From contig CAZLTC010000007.1 in assembly GCA_964562405.1 (NCBI GenBank), forward strand, positions 1 through 64,000: a stretch of 64,000 nucleotides of DNA, given 5' to 3'. Source of the stretch: WJLY01 sp964562405 (GTDB lineage Bacteria; Joyebacterota; Joyebacteria; Joyebacterales; Joyebacteraceae). Made by a program: the position numbers and the translations under genes. Shown in pieces: positions 52,386 through 61,726 of this stretch; within the stretch, counting starts at the first letter, position 1; the number at the start of each line of letters is the position of its first letter. A model generated the notes under the pieces. The model saw nothing but the letters and a program-made list of their open reading frames with translations. It was not told where the DNA came from and did no database searches.

Positions 52386-54042
52386 TGACCGTCTCTATGA
52401 TGTTGATGAGAACGACCTCGTCGGCAGGCCGCGCGCGGTAGACGATGTTACGGGGCGCGCGTCCGAGCCTGCCCGGCGTGCCAAGATGAACGCCTCCTGT
52501 TGCCGCACCCTCGACCGACCGCGATGTTACGCCCCGCGCCAGCAGGACCGCGCGGCCGTTGCCGAAGCCGAACGGCCTCAGCCTCTCCAGCGCCCTCGCG
52601 GAATCGGACGTCAGGTCCGAGAGAGCGGCCTCAGCGTCTATCTGCCTCGGCGGAGGCTCCGGCGGGTTCTCGGTGGCGAACTCCTGCATCCTGCGCCTGA
52701 ACTCGGGGACGACCGATGGCAGCGCGGAGAAGCCGGCCGCGCGGGGGTGACCGCCGTATCCCAGAAACAGCTCCTGCATCGAGCGAAAGGCGGCCACGAG
52801 GTCGAAGCCGTAGGGACCGCGCGCCTCCGCCATCACCTCTTCGCCCTTCGACGTGATCACCACGGTCGGACGCTGAGACTCATCCGAGAGCCTCGTCGTT
52901 ACATACCCCATTACCTCTATAGGGATGTCGGCCTCGGCGATCAGGACGGAATCCTCGGTCTGACGCTGCTCGCCGAGCTTGCGCGAGACCCGTTTCCAGG
53001 CATCGGCCGCCGCGGCGCGCCACCGCGCTCGCTCGGAGACGAGCGCGCGCGCGATGGCCCGCGCCTCGGCATGGTCGGTCGTCAGCAGAGCGCGCAGCGC
53101 GTCGTTTCCGCCTGCGCCGTCCGAGACCCGCCCGAAGATCGGGCCCAGGTGCTCCTGTATGTCCGAGGGCTCAATGTCCACGCCCCACAGCCGGGACTCC
53201 TCCAGCATAGCCCGGAGCCCCGGTCGCTCGGTCCGAGGCAGGGCCGAGAGCCCCCTGGCCACGATCTTCCGGTTCTCGCCCGTCAGCGGCACCTTGTCCG
53301 CCACCGAGCCGACGGCCGCGAGAGCGGCGGCCTCGCCCGCCCAGCCTGGCCCGGTCCACGCGGGTCCCCCGTTTCCCCGAAACCTGTCACCGAGTTCGTC
53401 GAGAAGGAGCCCGGCGATCCTCAGGGAGACTCCGACCCCTGCCATGTATCGGTACGGGAAACGGGAGTCCGGGAGCTTCGGGTTGACCACGGCCGAGGCG
53501 TGCTCCGGTAGCGCCGGAGGGATCTCATGGTGGTCGGTCACGATCGTGTCGATGCCGATCGACTTCGCGTACGCTATCAGCTCGCGCTCGCTGACGCAGC
53601 TGTCTACTGTGATGATGAGGTCGACCGACGACCTCCCTAGCATGTCTATCTCGCCCTTCGAGAGGCCGTGTCCCTCGCGCCGGCGGTCAGGCACGTACGT
53701 GATCGCCGCCGCGCCCAGCTGGCCCAGCGCCTCGACCATTATGGTCGTGGCACAGACGCCGTCGGCGTCATCGTGACCGTGGACGGCTATCTTCTCGTTC
53801 TTCTCGAGCGCCGTGGCGACTCGCTCCACGGCACGGCCGGCGTCGGGCAGCAGGTGCGCGTCGGCCAGGTCGGCGTCCCCAGCCGCCAGGAAGTCGCCGG
53901 CCTCCGGGACGGAGTCCGCGCCCCTGGCCACCACCACACGCGCCAGAAGAGCTGACACGCCCAGAGCCGCGGAGATGTCCTGCACTAACCCGTCGTCCAC
54001 CGGATCCAGCTTCCACTCGCGTTCGGCACCCCTGAACAGCAT
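52366..54042 (-). CDS. Second DHH-family (RecJ-like) phosphoesterase
   Basis: 558 residues. DHH motifs are present but diverged from the recJ at 11.6 kb: H-G-H-D-D-A-D-G-V (~75), V-D-S-C-V-S (~130), T-D-H-H-E-I-P (~155), and G-Y-G-G-H-P-R-A-A-G-F in the DHHA1 part. The D-S-C in motif II replaces the usual D-S-G. It could be a ssDNA/RNA exonuclease with a different preference. ATG 54042 is preceded by AGGGG; an ATG 11 codons earlier is possible. Confidence 0.85.
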   Translation of the reverse strand: MLFRGAEREWKLDPVDDGLVQDISAALGVSALLARVVVARGADSVPEAGDFLAAGDADLADAHLLPDAGRAVERVATALEKNEKIAVHGHDDADGVCATTIMVEALGQLGAAAITYVPDRRREGHGLSKGEIDMLGRSSVDLIITVDSCVSERELIAYAKSIGIDTIVTDHHEIPPALPEHASAVVNPKLPDSRFPYRYMAGVGVSLRIAGLLLDELGDRFRGNGGPAWTGPGWAGEAAALAAVGSVADKVPLTGENRKIVARGLSALPRTERPGLRAMLEESRLWGVDIEPSDIQEHLGPIFGRVSDGAGGNDALRALLTTDHAEARAIARALVSERARWRAAAADAWKRVSRKLGEQRQTEDSVLIAEADIPIEVMGYVTTRLSDESQRPTVVITSKGEEVMAEARGPYGFDLVAAFRSMQELFLGYGGHPRAAGFSALPSVVPEFRRRMQEFATENPPEPPPRQIDAEAALSDLTSDSARALERLRPFGFGNGRAVLLARGVTSRSVEGAATGGVHLGTPGRLGRAPRNIVYRARPADEVVLINIIETVNEVRSD

Positions 54043-54082
54043 CTTCCACCCCTGTCCGCTGCCGCGTATGGTCATTTTGACC

Positions 54083-54111
54083 CCGAGGGGCGGGAACTAC
54101 CCGCCCCTCGG
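54083..54111 (-). terminator. Hairpin between the stomatin-like gene and the RecJ-like gene
   Basis: Perfect 12-bp arms (CCGAGGGGCGGG and its complement) around a 5-base loop. It could end the stomatin-like transcript, though the T run is missing. Confidence 0.55.
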
Positions 54112-54122
54112 TGGTCGGTCAA
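54094..54122 (-). promoter_or_regulatory. Possible promoter overlapping the hairpin at 54083-54111
   Basis: TTGACC (54122-54117), 17-base spacer, TAGTTC (54099-54094). The -10 is in the hairpin loop, so termination and initiation signals would share bases. The match is modest. Confidence 0.35.
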
Positions 54123-54168
54123 GTGTTCTCCGCGCCGGTCTCCCGGCGCGTCCGTATCGCTTCCGCTG

Positions 54169-54924
54169 CTACGATTCCTTCTTCACCCTCGAGTGCATGA
54201 AGTGCTCGATGATGTCGATAGGGACCGGGAAGATGATCGTGGAGTTCTTCTCCACCGAGATCTCGGAGAGCGTCTGAAGGAACCTGAGCTGTATCGAGGC
54301 GGGCTCCGTGGACAGAACGTGGGCCGCCTGGGAGAGCTTCTCGGAGGCCTGCATCTCGCCGTCGGCGTGGATGATCTTCGCCCTTCTCTCCCTCTCGGCC
54401 TCGGCCTGACGGGCGATGGCCCGCTGCATCGTCTCCGGAAGGTCCACATGCTTCACCTCGACGGCCGACACCTTGATGCCCCAGCTGTCGGTCTGCTTGT
54501 CAAGGATCGACTGCAACTCGTGGTTGATCTTCTCACGCGCGGAGAGCAGGTCATCCAGCTCGGCGCCTCCGATAACGCTCCTGAGCGTCGTCTGCGCTAG
54601 CTGCGATGTGGCGTAGTTGAAATCCTGGACGACCACGATGGCCTTGTCTGGCTCGAACACGCGGTAATAGACGACCGCGTTCACCTTGACGGACACGTTG
54701 TCCTTAGTGATGACGTCCTGCGGCGGCACGTCCATGGCGACGATACGCAGGCTGACCCTCACGAGTCTGTCGAAGAAGGGGATTATGAGCAGCAAGCCCG
54801 GGCCGCGAACGCCGACGAGACGACCCAACCGGAACATCACGCCCCGCTCGTATTCCCGCAGCACGTATACCGATTTCGCAAGCAGCACAAGAACAACTAG
54901 CACGAGGATGAGTAATCCACCCAT
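54169..54924 (-). CDS. SPFH/stomatin family (slipin) membrane protein
   Basis: 251 residues. An N-terminal membrane segment (~3-20) is followed by an SPFH domain (E-R-G-V-M-F-R-L-G-R; P-P-Q-D-V-I-T-K-D-N-V-S-V). A helical Ala/Glu-rich region with Q-A-E-A-E-R-E-R-R-A-K-I comes next, and the C-terminus is hydrophobic. Slipins form large membrane rings and work with NfeD proteins, one of which is encoded just upstream. ATG 54924 has AGGAGGTG at five bases. Confidence 0.93.
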   Translation of the reverse strand: MGGLLILVLVVLVLLAKSVYVLREYERGVMFRLGRLVGVRGPGLLLIIPFFDRLVRVSLRIVAMDVPPQDVITKDNVSVKVNAVVYYRVFEPDKAIVVVQDFNYATSQLAQTTLRSVIGGAELDDLLSAREKINHELQSILDKQTDSWGIKVSAVEVKHVDLPETMQRAIARQAEAERERRAKIIHADGEMQASEKLSQAAHVLSTEPASIQLRFLQTLSEISVEKNSTIIFPVPIDIIEHFMHSRVKKES

Positions 54925-54934
54925 GTGTCACCTC

Positions 54935-55273
54935 CTAGTGGGCTGGCTCGACTGTAAGGATCATCTTGTCAACCGAAACGACCACGACCTTGGTTCCCTT
55001 CGCGATGGGCGTCTGGGACACGGCGTTCCAGTACTCGCTGTGCACGTACACCGTGCCGTCAGAACCGATGTCGGTGAGCGCGACCCCCGTCATGCTGACC
55101 ATCCCCTCGGTCCCTGTCGTGACCTTCCTGCTCTGCGCGAGGAGGCTGACGGGAAGAGCGATGAGAAAGAAGAGGATGAGGAGTGCGAAGGTCGGGAACC
55201 ATGCGCTCTGCTCGAGCCCAACGAATCTGAAGAGAGCCCCGATCAAGTCCAGCACGCTGGTCACTTCACCCAT
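54935..55273 (-). CDS. Short NfeD-family protein
   Basis: 112 residues. A strong membrane segment (~24-46) is followed by an OB-fold of ~60 residues (G-M-V-S-M-T-G-V-A-L-T-D-I-G-S-D-G-T-V; G-T-K-V-V-V-V). It lacks the ClpP-like protease domain of long NfeD. It lies ten bases before the stomatin-like gene, the recurrent nfeD-slipin pair. ATG 55273 follows GGAGGAG. Confidence 0.85.
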   Translation of the reverse strand: MGEVTSVLDLIGALFRFVGLEQSAWFPTFALLILFFLIALPVSLLAQSRKVTTGTEGMVSMTGVALTDIGSDGTVYVHSEYWNAVSQTPIAKGTKVVVVSVDKMILTVEPAH

Positions 55274-55276
55274 GTG

Positions 55277-55426
55277 TCACTCCTCCAGGTCCTGGCGGCG
55301 AATTCGGCGTCCGCCNNNNNNNNNNNNNNNNNNNNNNNNNNNNNNNNNNNNNNNNNNNNNNNNNNNNNNNNNNNNNNNNNNNNNNNNNNNNNNNNNNNNN
55401 NNNNNNNNNNNNNNNATGTTGGCCAT
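55277..55426 (-). CDS. Gene(s) almost wholly lost in an assembly gap
   Basis: A start (ATG 55426, after GAGG, reading M-A-N) enters the N run. A C-terminal end (12 codons, R-R-Q-D-L-E-E then TGA at 55279-55277) leaves it, four bases before the short NfeD gene. These may be the two ends of one gene or belong to two. A long NfeD protease would fit the context, but nothing in the sequence proves it. Confidence 0.35.
   Translation of the reverse strand: MANXXXXXXXXXXXXXXXXXXXXXXXXXXXXXXXXXXGGRRIRRQDLEE
55316..55415. other. Assembly gap (100 N) upstream of the nfeD-slipin pair
   Basis: Placeholder gap; true length unknown. Frames that appear to cross it are artefacts. Confidence 0.95.
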
Positions 55427-55552
55427 CGACCTCGTGAAGCGGTGTACGTCTCACCGCTCGGCCTCGACCCATCCTCCGCCAAACCGACCATCTCTGTCAA
55501 TAGCTTGTCGGCCGGCAGCCTTCCCCCCGCGCTGCGCCCCCCCTGAAAACGC

Positions 55553-55584
55553 CGAAGCAGAGAGCCCTTGAGCTCTCTGCTTCG
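55553..55584 (-). terminator. Terminator of the HU gene
   Basis: 13-bp perfect arms (CGAAGCAGAGAGC and its complement) around a 6-base loop, followed by GCGTTTTC on the minus strand. Good intrinsic terminator. The interval 55427-55552 between it and the gap holds no gene I can support. Confidence 0.85.
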
Positions 55585-55614
55585 CCGAGTCAAGTACTCC
55601 TTGGTCTCTTGTCC

Positions 55615-55899
55615 CTACTTCACGAAATCCTTCAGGGACTTCCCTGCCTTGAACTTCGGATAGTAGTGGGCATCGACGTGCTTGGTCCTGTCAGTGCCGG
55701 GGATGCGCCAGTCGCGGGCCGGCCTGTGGTCTGCGGCGAAAGTACCGAAACCCGTGACCTGGATCCTCTCGCGCTTCTTCAACTGCCCTGCCAGGATCCC
55801 GCTGTCCACGGAGAACAGCGCGTCCACCACGTCCTTAGCGGCCTTGTTCGAAAGACCGGTCCTCTGAGCCAGGGCATCAACGAGTTCAGCCTTGTTCAT
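55615..55899 (-). CDS. HU/IHF family DNA-binding protein
   Basis: 94 residues with the HU fold: M-N-K-A-E-L-V-D-A-L-A, then V-T-G-F-G-T-F (~50), an altered DNA arm (D-H-R-P-A-R-D-W-R-I-P-G-T) in place of the usual A-R-x-G-R-N-P, and F-K-A-G-K-S-L-K-D at the end. The arm keeps the tip Pro but is Asp/Trp-bearing, so DNA bending may differ from standard HU. ATG 55899 follows GGGGGAG. It is a single-gene transcript with its own promoter and terminator. Confidence 0.92.
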   Translation of the reverse strand: MNKAELVDALAQRTGLSNKAAKDVVDALFSVDSGILAGQLKKRERIQVTGFGTFAADHRPARDWRIPGTDRTKHVDAHYYPKFKAGKSLKDFVK

Positions 55900-55964
55900 C
55901 CGACTCCCCCTCTCGGCCAGTGGCCTGTGTGACTCAAACTTGGGAACCTCCCGAAGTTCGGGAC

Positions 55965-55993
55965 AAGCTACAACACGCCCCACATGTTGTCAA
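55965..55993 (-). promoter_or_regulatory. Promoter of the HU gene
   Basis: TTGACA (55993-55988), 17-base spacer, TAGCTT (55970-55965). A T5 run (CGTTTTTAGG) just upstream may be the tail of an lptD terminator. The remaining spacer 56016-56142 shows only G/C-rich inverted repeats. Confidence 0.78.
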
Positions 55994-56142
55994 TAGGAAT
56001 TGTCCTAAAAACGTGGCCTCCCGGGGCCCCTCGAGGTGGGCCCGGAAGTCAACGCTATACAGGCGTGGCTGCGCTATATGCTTTGTCGTGAGCGTCGGCT
56101 CCGGCAGGGGGGCGAGGGCCCCTGAGGGTCGCGGCCGGGCCG

Positions 56143-59100
56143 TCAGCGAACGCTCCGCCGAAGGTGCTTGCCGCCGCTCTCGGCCTGGATCTCGGGGAGC
56201 GCCTTGACGTTGATACGGAAGTAGTACTCCCACTCGCCGTCGTAGTATCTCCGCGTGAACTGGGCCTCCCAGCAGTGGAGGTCCCGGTGAATGGTGTATT
56301 CCTGGCTCGCGACCTGCTGCTCCTTGATGTCGTAGTGAAGACTATAGTTTATCCGCCAGTTCGGCGTCAGTGAGAGCGCAACGTCTCCGTCCAGCCAGTA
56401 GGTGCTGAGATTCGGGTCAGCTCCTCGTGAGTAGCGGTACGTCAGCGACCCGTCCCAGGGCCTGGTCCCCGTTCCTTCGAGTCCGGCCTTCTGGGCCAGC
56501 TCATTCCTGAGCTCGTCCACCGGGGAGCGGCCGCCGGTATCGATCCGCTCTTCCCACTCCACGTCCGGCACAAGCGGCTCGTTGCCCGTCAGGGAGACGG
56601 TCGCCGTCATGCTGCTGTTCTCGAGCGTCCAGTCCTCGGTGCTGTGCCGGGTGCTCCAGCGAACAGTGACCGCCTTGTCGGGGCGGACCTCCAACTGCGA
56701 TGAGAGGTCCCCCCACTTATGACCCTCACCCTCGAAGTCGTATGAAGTGGAAGTCGACAGCCGCACCAGGTTATCTATCTTCCGGAGTTCCTCACCGGCG
56801 CCCACCTTCGCCTGCAGCTTGTTCACGAGCGACAGGCTGAGGGCCTTGCGCGCGCTCGGTGTGCTCCCGAACCCCGACAGCGTGTAGAACAGGTCTCTTC
56901 CGTTCTCGTCGAAGTACTGGTCGAACTCCGGCGTCCACGAGGCCGACACCGACGGCTCCATGATGTGTCGGAGCGCCGCCACTGGCCCCAGCCGTGGAAA
57001 GAACGTGCCGTAGACGGTCGTGCCGGCGGACACGCTTCCGCTGTAGGTGAACCGGCCCGGGAAGCGTCGACCCTCCTTGTCGCGGTCGTACCAGTTCTGG
57101 TTCGCAGTCAGTCGCGGCGACAGGTTCAACCATCCAAGGATCTTTCCCGTCCCGCGCACGGACAGCCCGACGCCCACGGCCTGCCTCGCGACGAGCCCGG
57201 ATGACGTCCTGTCACGGTCGTTCACCGCCTTCGCGTCCCAGCCGTATGAGACGCGTGACAGGAGCTGTCTGATCCACGAGTCGTCGGGTCCGGCTTCGAG
57301 AACCGGGCGCTGCGTCGCAGCTATGTCCACCTTGGGGAGAAGCTCCGACACCGTGTTCTGGTCGAGCTGCTCCCTTCTGTCCAGTGTGACGCCGGCCGAC
57401 AGCCCGCTCCAACGCCCGCGCATCCAGATCTGCGAGTGCAGGCTGCGGTTCACGCTTTCCTGTATGGTCTGGTTGCTGTCACTCGCGTAGGCGGCGTCGC
57501 TTCGGAAGTCGCCCGATGCTCCGGCGGTCCAGTTGCGGCCGATCTCCTGCCTGTGGCTGAACTGCAGGTCCCACCGTCTTCTGTTGTTGAGGAGCTCCTC
57601 CATGAACGACGAGCTGACCGAGCCCGAGAGCGTGTACCGCTTCTTGTACCTTGTCTCCACGTGGCCGATCCACTTCGTCTGCTCGTAGTAGTCGCCCCAC
57701 AGCGACACGTCGAAGTAGTCGCTGGGCGCCCAGTAGTAGCCGAAGTTGCGTATGAAGCGTCCCTTGTTCTCGCTCACCCCCAGCTCCACCTGCGGGATGA
57801 GGAAGCCCGAATGCCGCTCTTTGCGAATCGGGAACACGTAGAACGGCAGTGCGAAGACCGGTATCTCGCCTATGTAGAGGATGAGTGGCCTGGCAATGAC
57901 CTTGTCGTTCAGGTAGATCTTCATCTCGTGCGAGACGAGCCTGTAGTCCGGCCTCTCCTTCGTGCAGGTCGTGTAAACGCCGCCCTGGACCAGCAGGGCG
58001 CCGTCAGGCTCGCGCGCGATGAGCTTCCCGTAGTAGAGGCCGTCCTCGAACGTCGTCACGCCACCCGAAACGACGCCGGACTGCTTGTCCAGGTCATAGA
58101 CCAGCGTCCGCCCCGCGAGCCTCTCGGAGGCCTCGCGGAGGTCGGGAGAGCCGCTGGCTGTCATGAGCTGCGCCGCGGGATCATAGATGATCCTGTCCGC
58201 GTCCAGAACGGTGTCCTTGTACTGGATGCGGGAGCCCTCCGACAGGACGATCCTGTTCCTGGCCACGTAGTAGTCGATCCTGGTCGCGCGGTACGCGACC
58301 TGCTCGAGCTTCGAGGTATCGGGTACGGCCCCGACCGCCGGACTCGGCTCGATCGACGCATCGCGAGAAGGCCCGGACAACGGGAGAACGGACCCGACCG
58401 TATCCGGCGCGGCTTCGGCGAGAGGGGGCGCGAGTGTGTCGGGTGCGGATTCGGCACTTGAGGGCGCTGATGCCGCAGTATCGGATGGCGCCGCCTCCCC
58501 CTCCTCGGGTGCGAACGTGTAGACGCCCGAGGCCTCGCCGCGGAAGACGACCCGGCGAATCTTGCCCTCGAAGAAGAGGATGTCGATCTGCCTCGAGGTG
58601 ACCGAGTTGCGCTCCCCAGCGCTCCCTACTCGATGCTCACTTGCGGCGTGCCCCCTGACCGTGGTGAGAACAGGCTCACCATCCCGGAAGTACATCGTCA
58701 GGGTATCACCATCGACGTGGCCGTACTGCGTCTGCTCGCCAGGCTCGGCGGCATCTATCGTGTACGACGCTCTTGCGCCGCCGTTCGCCGCCACTCGCGA
58801 GACCTCGCCACCCTCGGTGAAGACGCGTATCCTCTCGCCCGTGAGCAGGTCGCCCTCCTGGTCGACCACCGGAGAACCGGAGAGCTCTATCGAATCTCCG
58901 TCGCCGGAGAGGACGGCCACTCTCGCGCTCGCGGCCACGTCCGGCGTCGATATGTCGACGTTGCCGACCGCGGTCACGCGATCGTCCCTGGAGAACTGGA
59001 TGAGATCGGCGCGGAGCGTTCCCTGCTTCTGTCCGTCGTCGTCGAACGTCGTCAACACTGGGCTTTCGGACGCCCTCGCTTCTTCCCTGGCCAAGTCATA

Positions 59101-59610
59101 GAGGATGCGCCCGGCGCGGAGTTCGAACGAACCATCGTGGTCGACGGCGACGGCGTCGCCGCGGCAGACGGCCAGACGCTCTCGCCTGTAGACGTCGATG
59201 CGTTCCGCGCAGGTCACACCCGAGGTGTCCGAGTAGGAAGCGTTGCCGATCAGGTAGGCTCTGTCCTGGTTCCTGAAGTACCGCAGAGTGTCACAGGCGA
59301 CCGACGATCCGCCGTCTGTCCCGTGGACGTCCCCGAAGACGACCGCAAGGCCGCGCGACTCGTAGTAGGTTCCGTGGCGCCCGATGAGCGTTGCTTGACC
59401 GCGCGTAATGGTGACGTCGCCCTCGAGGTGAATGACCCTGCCCCCGTCGCCCTCCCCGCCCTCCACGCTTCGTGCGGTGATGACGAAGCCGTCGTCGGGA
59501 GCATCTGCGACCACGTCGAACCGCGGTGCAGGCGCAGGCATCTGGGCGGACGCCGCCGGCGCGTGTGCGAAGAATAACGCCAGTGCAGCGAGAAGGAACC
59601 GGACGGACAT
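56143..59610 (-). CDS. lptD: LPS-assembly protein LptD (OstA)
   Basis: 1155 residues. Signal peptide (R-F-L-L-A-A-L-A-L-F-F-A-H-A-P-A-A-S-A). Two OstA-type beta-jellyroll stretches (~40-240 and ~390-510) are separated by a Pro/Ala/Ser/Asp/Thr-rich linker (~295-370). A C-terminal outer-membrane beta-barrel with many alternating aromatic strands follows. LptD inserts LPS into the outer membrane. The linker is unusual. ATG 59610 follows GAGGT, and the gene starts 26 bases after the ROK kinase stop. Confidence 0.88.
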   Translation of the reverse strand: MSVRFLLAALALFFAHAPAASAQMPAPAPRFDVVADAPDDGFVITARSVEGGEGDGGRVIHLEGDVTITRGQATLIGRHGTYYESRGLAVVFGDVHGTDGGSSVACDTLRYFRNQDRAYLIGNASYSDTSGVTCAERIDVYRRERLAVCRGDAVAVDHDGSFELRAGRILYDLAREEARASESPVLTTFDDDGQKQGTLRADLIQFSRDDRVTAVGNVDISTPDVAASARVAVLSGDGDSIELSGSPVVDQEGDLLTGERIRVFTEGGEVSRVAANGGARASYTIDAAEPGEQTQYGHVDGDTLTMYFRDGEPVLTTVRGHAASEHRVGSAGERNSVTSRQIDILFFEGKIRRVVFRGEASGVYTFAPEEGEAAPSDTAASAPSSAESAPDTLAPPLAEAAPDTVGSVLPLSGPSRDASIEPSPAVGAVPDTSKLEQVAYRATRIDYYVARNRIVLSEGSRIQYKDTVLDADRIIYDPAAQLMTASGSPDLREASERLAGRTLVYDLDKQSGVVSGGVTTFEDGLYYGKLIAREPDGALLVQGGVYTTCTKERPDYRLVSHEMKIYLNDKVIARPLILYIGEIPVFALPFYVFPIRKERHSGFLIPQVELGVSENKGRFIRNFGYYWAPSDYFDVSLWGDYYEQTKWIGHVETRYKKRYTLSGSVSSSFMEELLNNRRRWDLQFSHRQEIGRNWTAGASGDFRSDAAYASDSNQTIQESVNRSLHSQIWMRGRWSGLSAGVTLDRREQLDQNTVSELLPKVDIAATQRPVLEAGPDDSWIRQLLSRVSYGWDAKAVNDRDRTSSGLVARQAVGVGLSVRGTGKILGWLNLSPRLTANQNWYDRDKEGRRFPGRFTYSGSVSAGTTVYGTFFPRLGPVAALRHIMEPSVSASWTPEFDQYFDENGRDLFYTLSGFGSTPSARKALSLSLVNKLQAKVGAGEELRKIDNLVRLSTSTSYDFEGEGHKWGDLSSQLEVRPDKAVTVRWSTRHSTEDWTLENSSMTATVSLTGNEPLVPDVEWEERIDTGGRSPVDELRNELAQKAGLEGTGTRPWDGSLTYRYSRGADPNLSTYWLDGDVALSLTPNWRINYSLHYDIKEQQVASQEYTIHRDLHCWEAQFTRRYYDGEWEYYFRINVKALPEIQAESGGKHLRRSVR

Positions 59611-59635
59611 TGATGACCTCGGTGCAGATGGTCTG

Positions 59636-60583
59636 CTAGTGGGCCAGCGCCTCGCGGGCCAGAAGCGCTGCTCCCACGACGCCAGCGGACTCCCCGAGTG
59701 CCGCCGGCACAACTCCCGGACCGCGAAACTCGTAGCCTGACAGCCTGGCCTCGAGTTCCTCGCGCGCCGGGCGAAGAAGCGGCTCTCCCGCAGCGATGAC
59801 CCCGCCACCGATCACGATGACGTCCGGGTCGAGGATCTGCGACACGTTCGCGAGCCCGACGCCGAGCGCGCGCCCGACGGATGCCAGCGCCTCCATGGCG
59901 ACCTCGTCGCCCTCCGAGGCTGCCAGACCGACGTCCACGGCCTTGAGTGGCCGTGCGGCCGACGTCTTCCTGAGAGCCGAGTCGCGCCCCGCTCCCAGGA
60001 GTTCCTCCGCACGGGCCACGACCGCCTCCGCGTTCGCCAGGCGTTCGAGGCAGCCGCGCGACCCGCAGGCGCAGGTGGGACCGTCCCTGTCCACCGTGAT
60101 GTGACCGATCTCGCCGGCCATGCCGTGGCCTCCGCGGTAGAGTCGGCCGTCTATCACGATGCCACCGCCGATGCCGGTCCCGAGGGTCAGCATGACCATT
60201 GTGCGTGCGCCCCTGCCGGCCCCCACCTCGAACTCGGCGTAGGCCGCGGCGTTCGCGTCGTTCTCGAGCACTACGGGTAGACCGAGCTCACAGGAGAGCA
60301 TCGCCGAGAGTTCGACGTCGCACCACTCGGGAAGATTCGGAGAGTACCGGACGATACCCTCTGCGGAGTCGATGAGCCCGGCGCACGCGCATCCACAGGC
60401 CACCGGGTCGAGTCCTGTCTCCACCATGCGGGTCCGCGCGGAAGCCACGGCGGTGTCCACGGCGTCAGCGGGCGGCCCGCCGGACCACTCCTTCGATTCG
60501 AAAGACAGGACGGCGCCGTCGACCCCGACGAGCGCCGTCTTCACGTTGGTGCCGCCTATGTCAACACCCAGGAAGACGCTCAC
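59636..60583 (-). CDS. ROK family sugar kinase (probable glucokinase)
   Basis: 315 residues. ATP-binding G-V-D-I-G-G-T-N-V-K (~7), E-N-D-A-N-A-A-A-Y-A-E with catalytic Asp, G-T-G-I-G-G-G, and the ROK signature G-M-A-G-E-I-G-H ending in the zinc motif C-A-C-G-S-R-G-C-L-E. No DNA-binding N-terminus, so an enzyme rather than a repressor. Located beside a sugar ABC ATPase gene. The start is GTG 60583. Confidence 0.9.
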   Translation of the reverse strand: MSVFLGVDIGGTNVKTALVGVDGAVLSFESKEWSGGPPADAVDTAVASARTRMVETGLDPVACGCACAGLIDSAEGIVRYSPNLPEWCDVELSAMLSCELGLPVVLENDANAAAYAEFEVGAGRGARTMVMLTLGTGIGGGIVIDGRLYRGGHGMAGEIGHITVDRDGPTCACGSRGCLERLANAEAVVARAEELLGAGRDSALRKTSAARPLKAVDVGLAASEGDEVAMEALASVGRALGVGLANVSQILDPDVIVIGGGVIAAGEPLLRPAREELEARLSGYEFRGPGVVPAALGESAGVVGAALLAREALAH

Positions 60584-60589
60584 GGCTCC

Positions 60590-61708
<1,119 letters not shown>

Positions 61709-61726
61709 CCTAAGACCTCCAGCTTG

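Noticed and set aside
55261..55593. Reading frame crossing the third N gap
   Set aside because: It overlaps the HU terminator hairpin and exists only because N codons are read as open.
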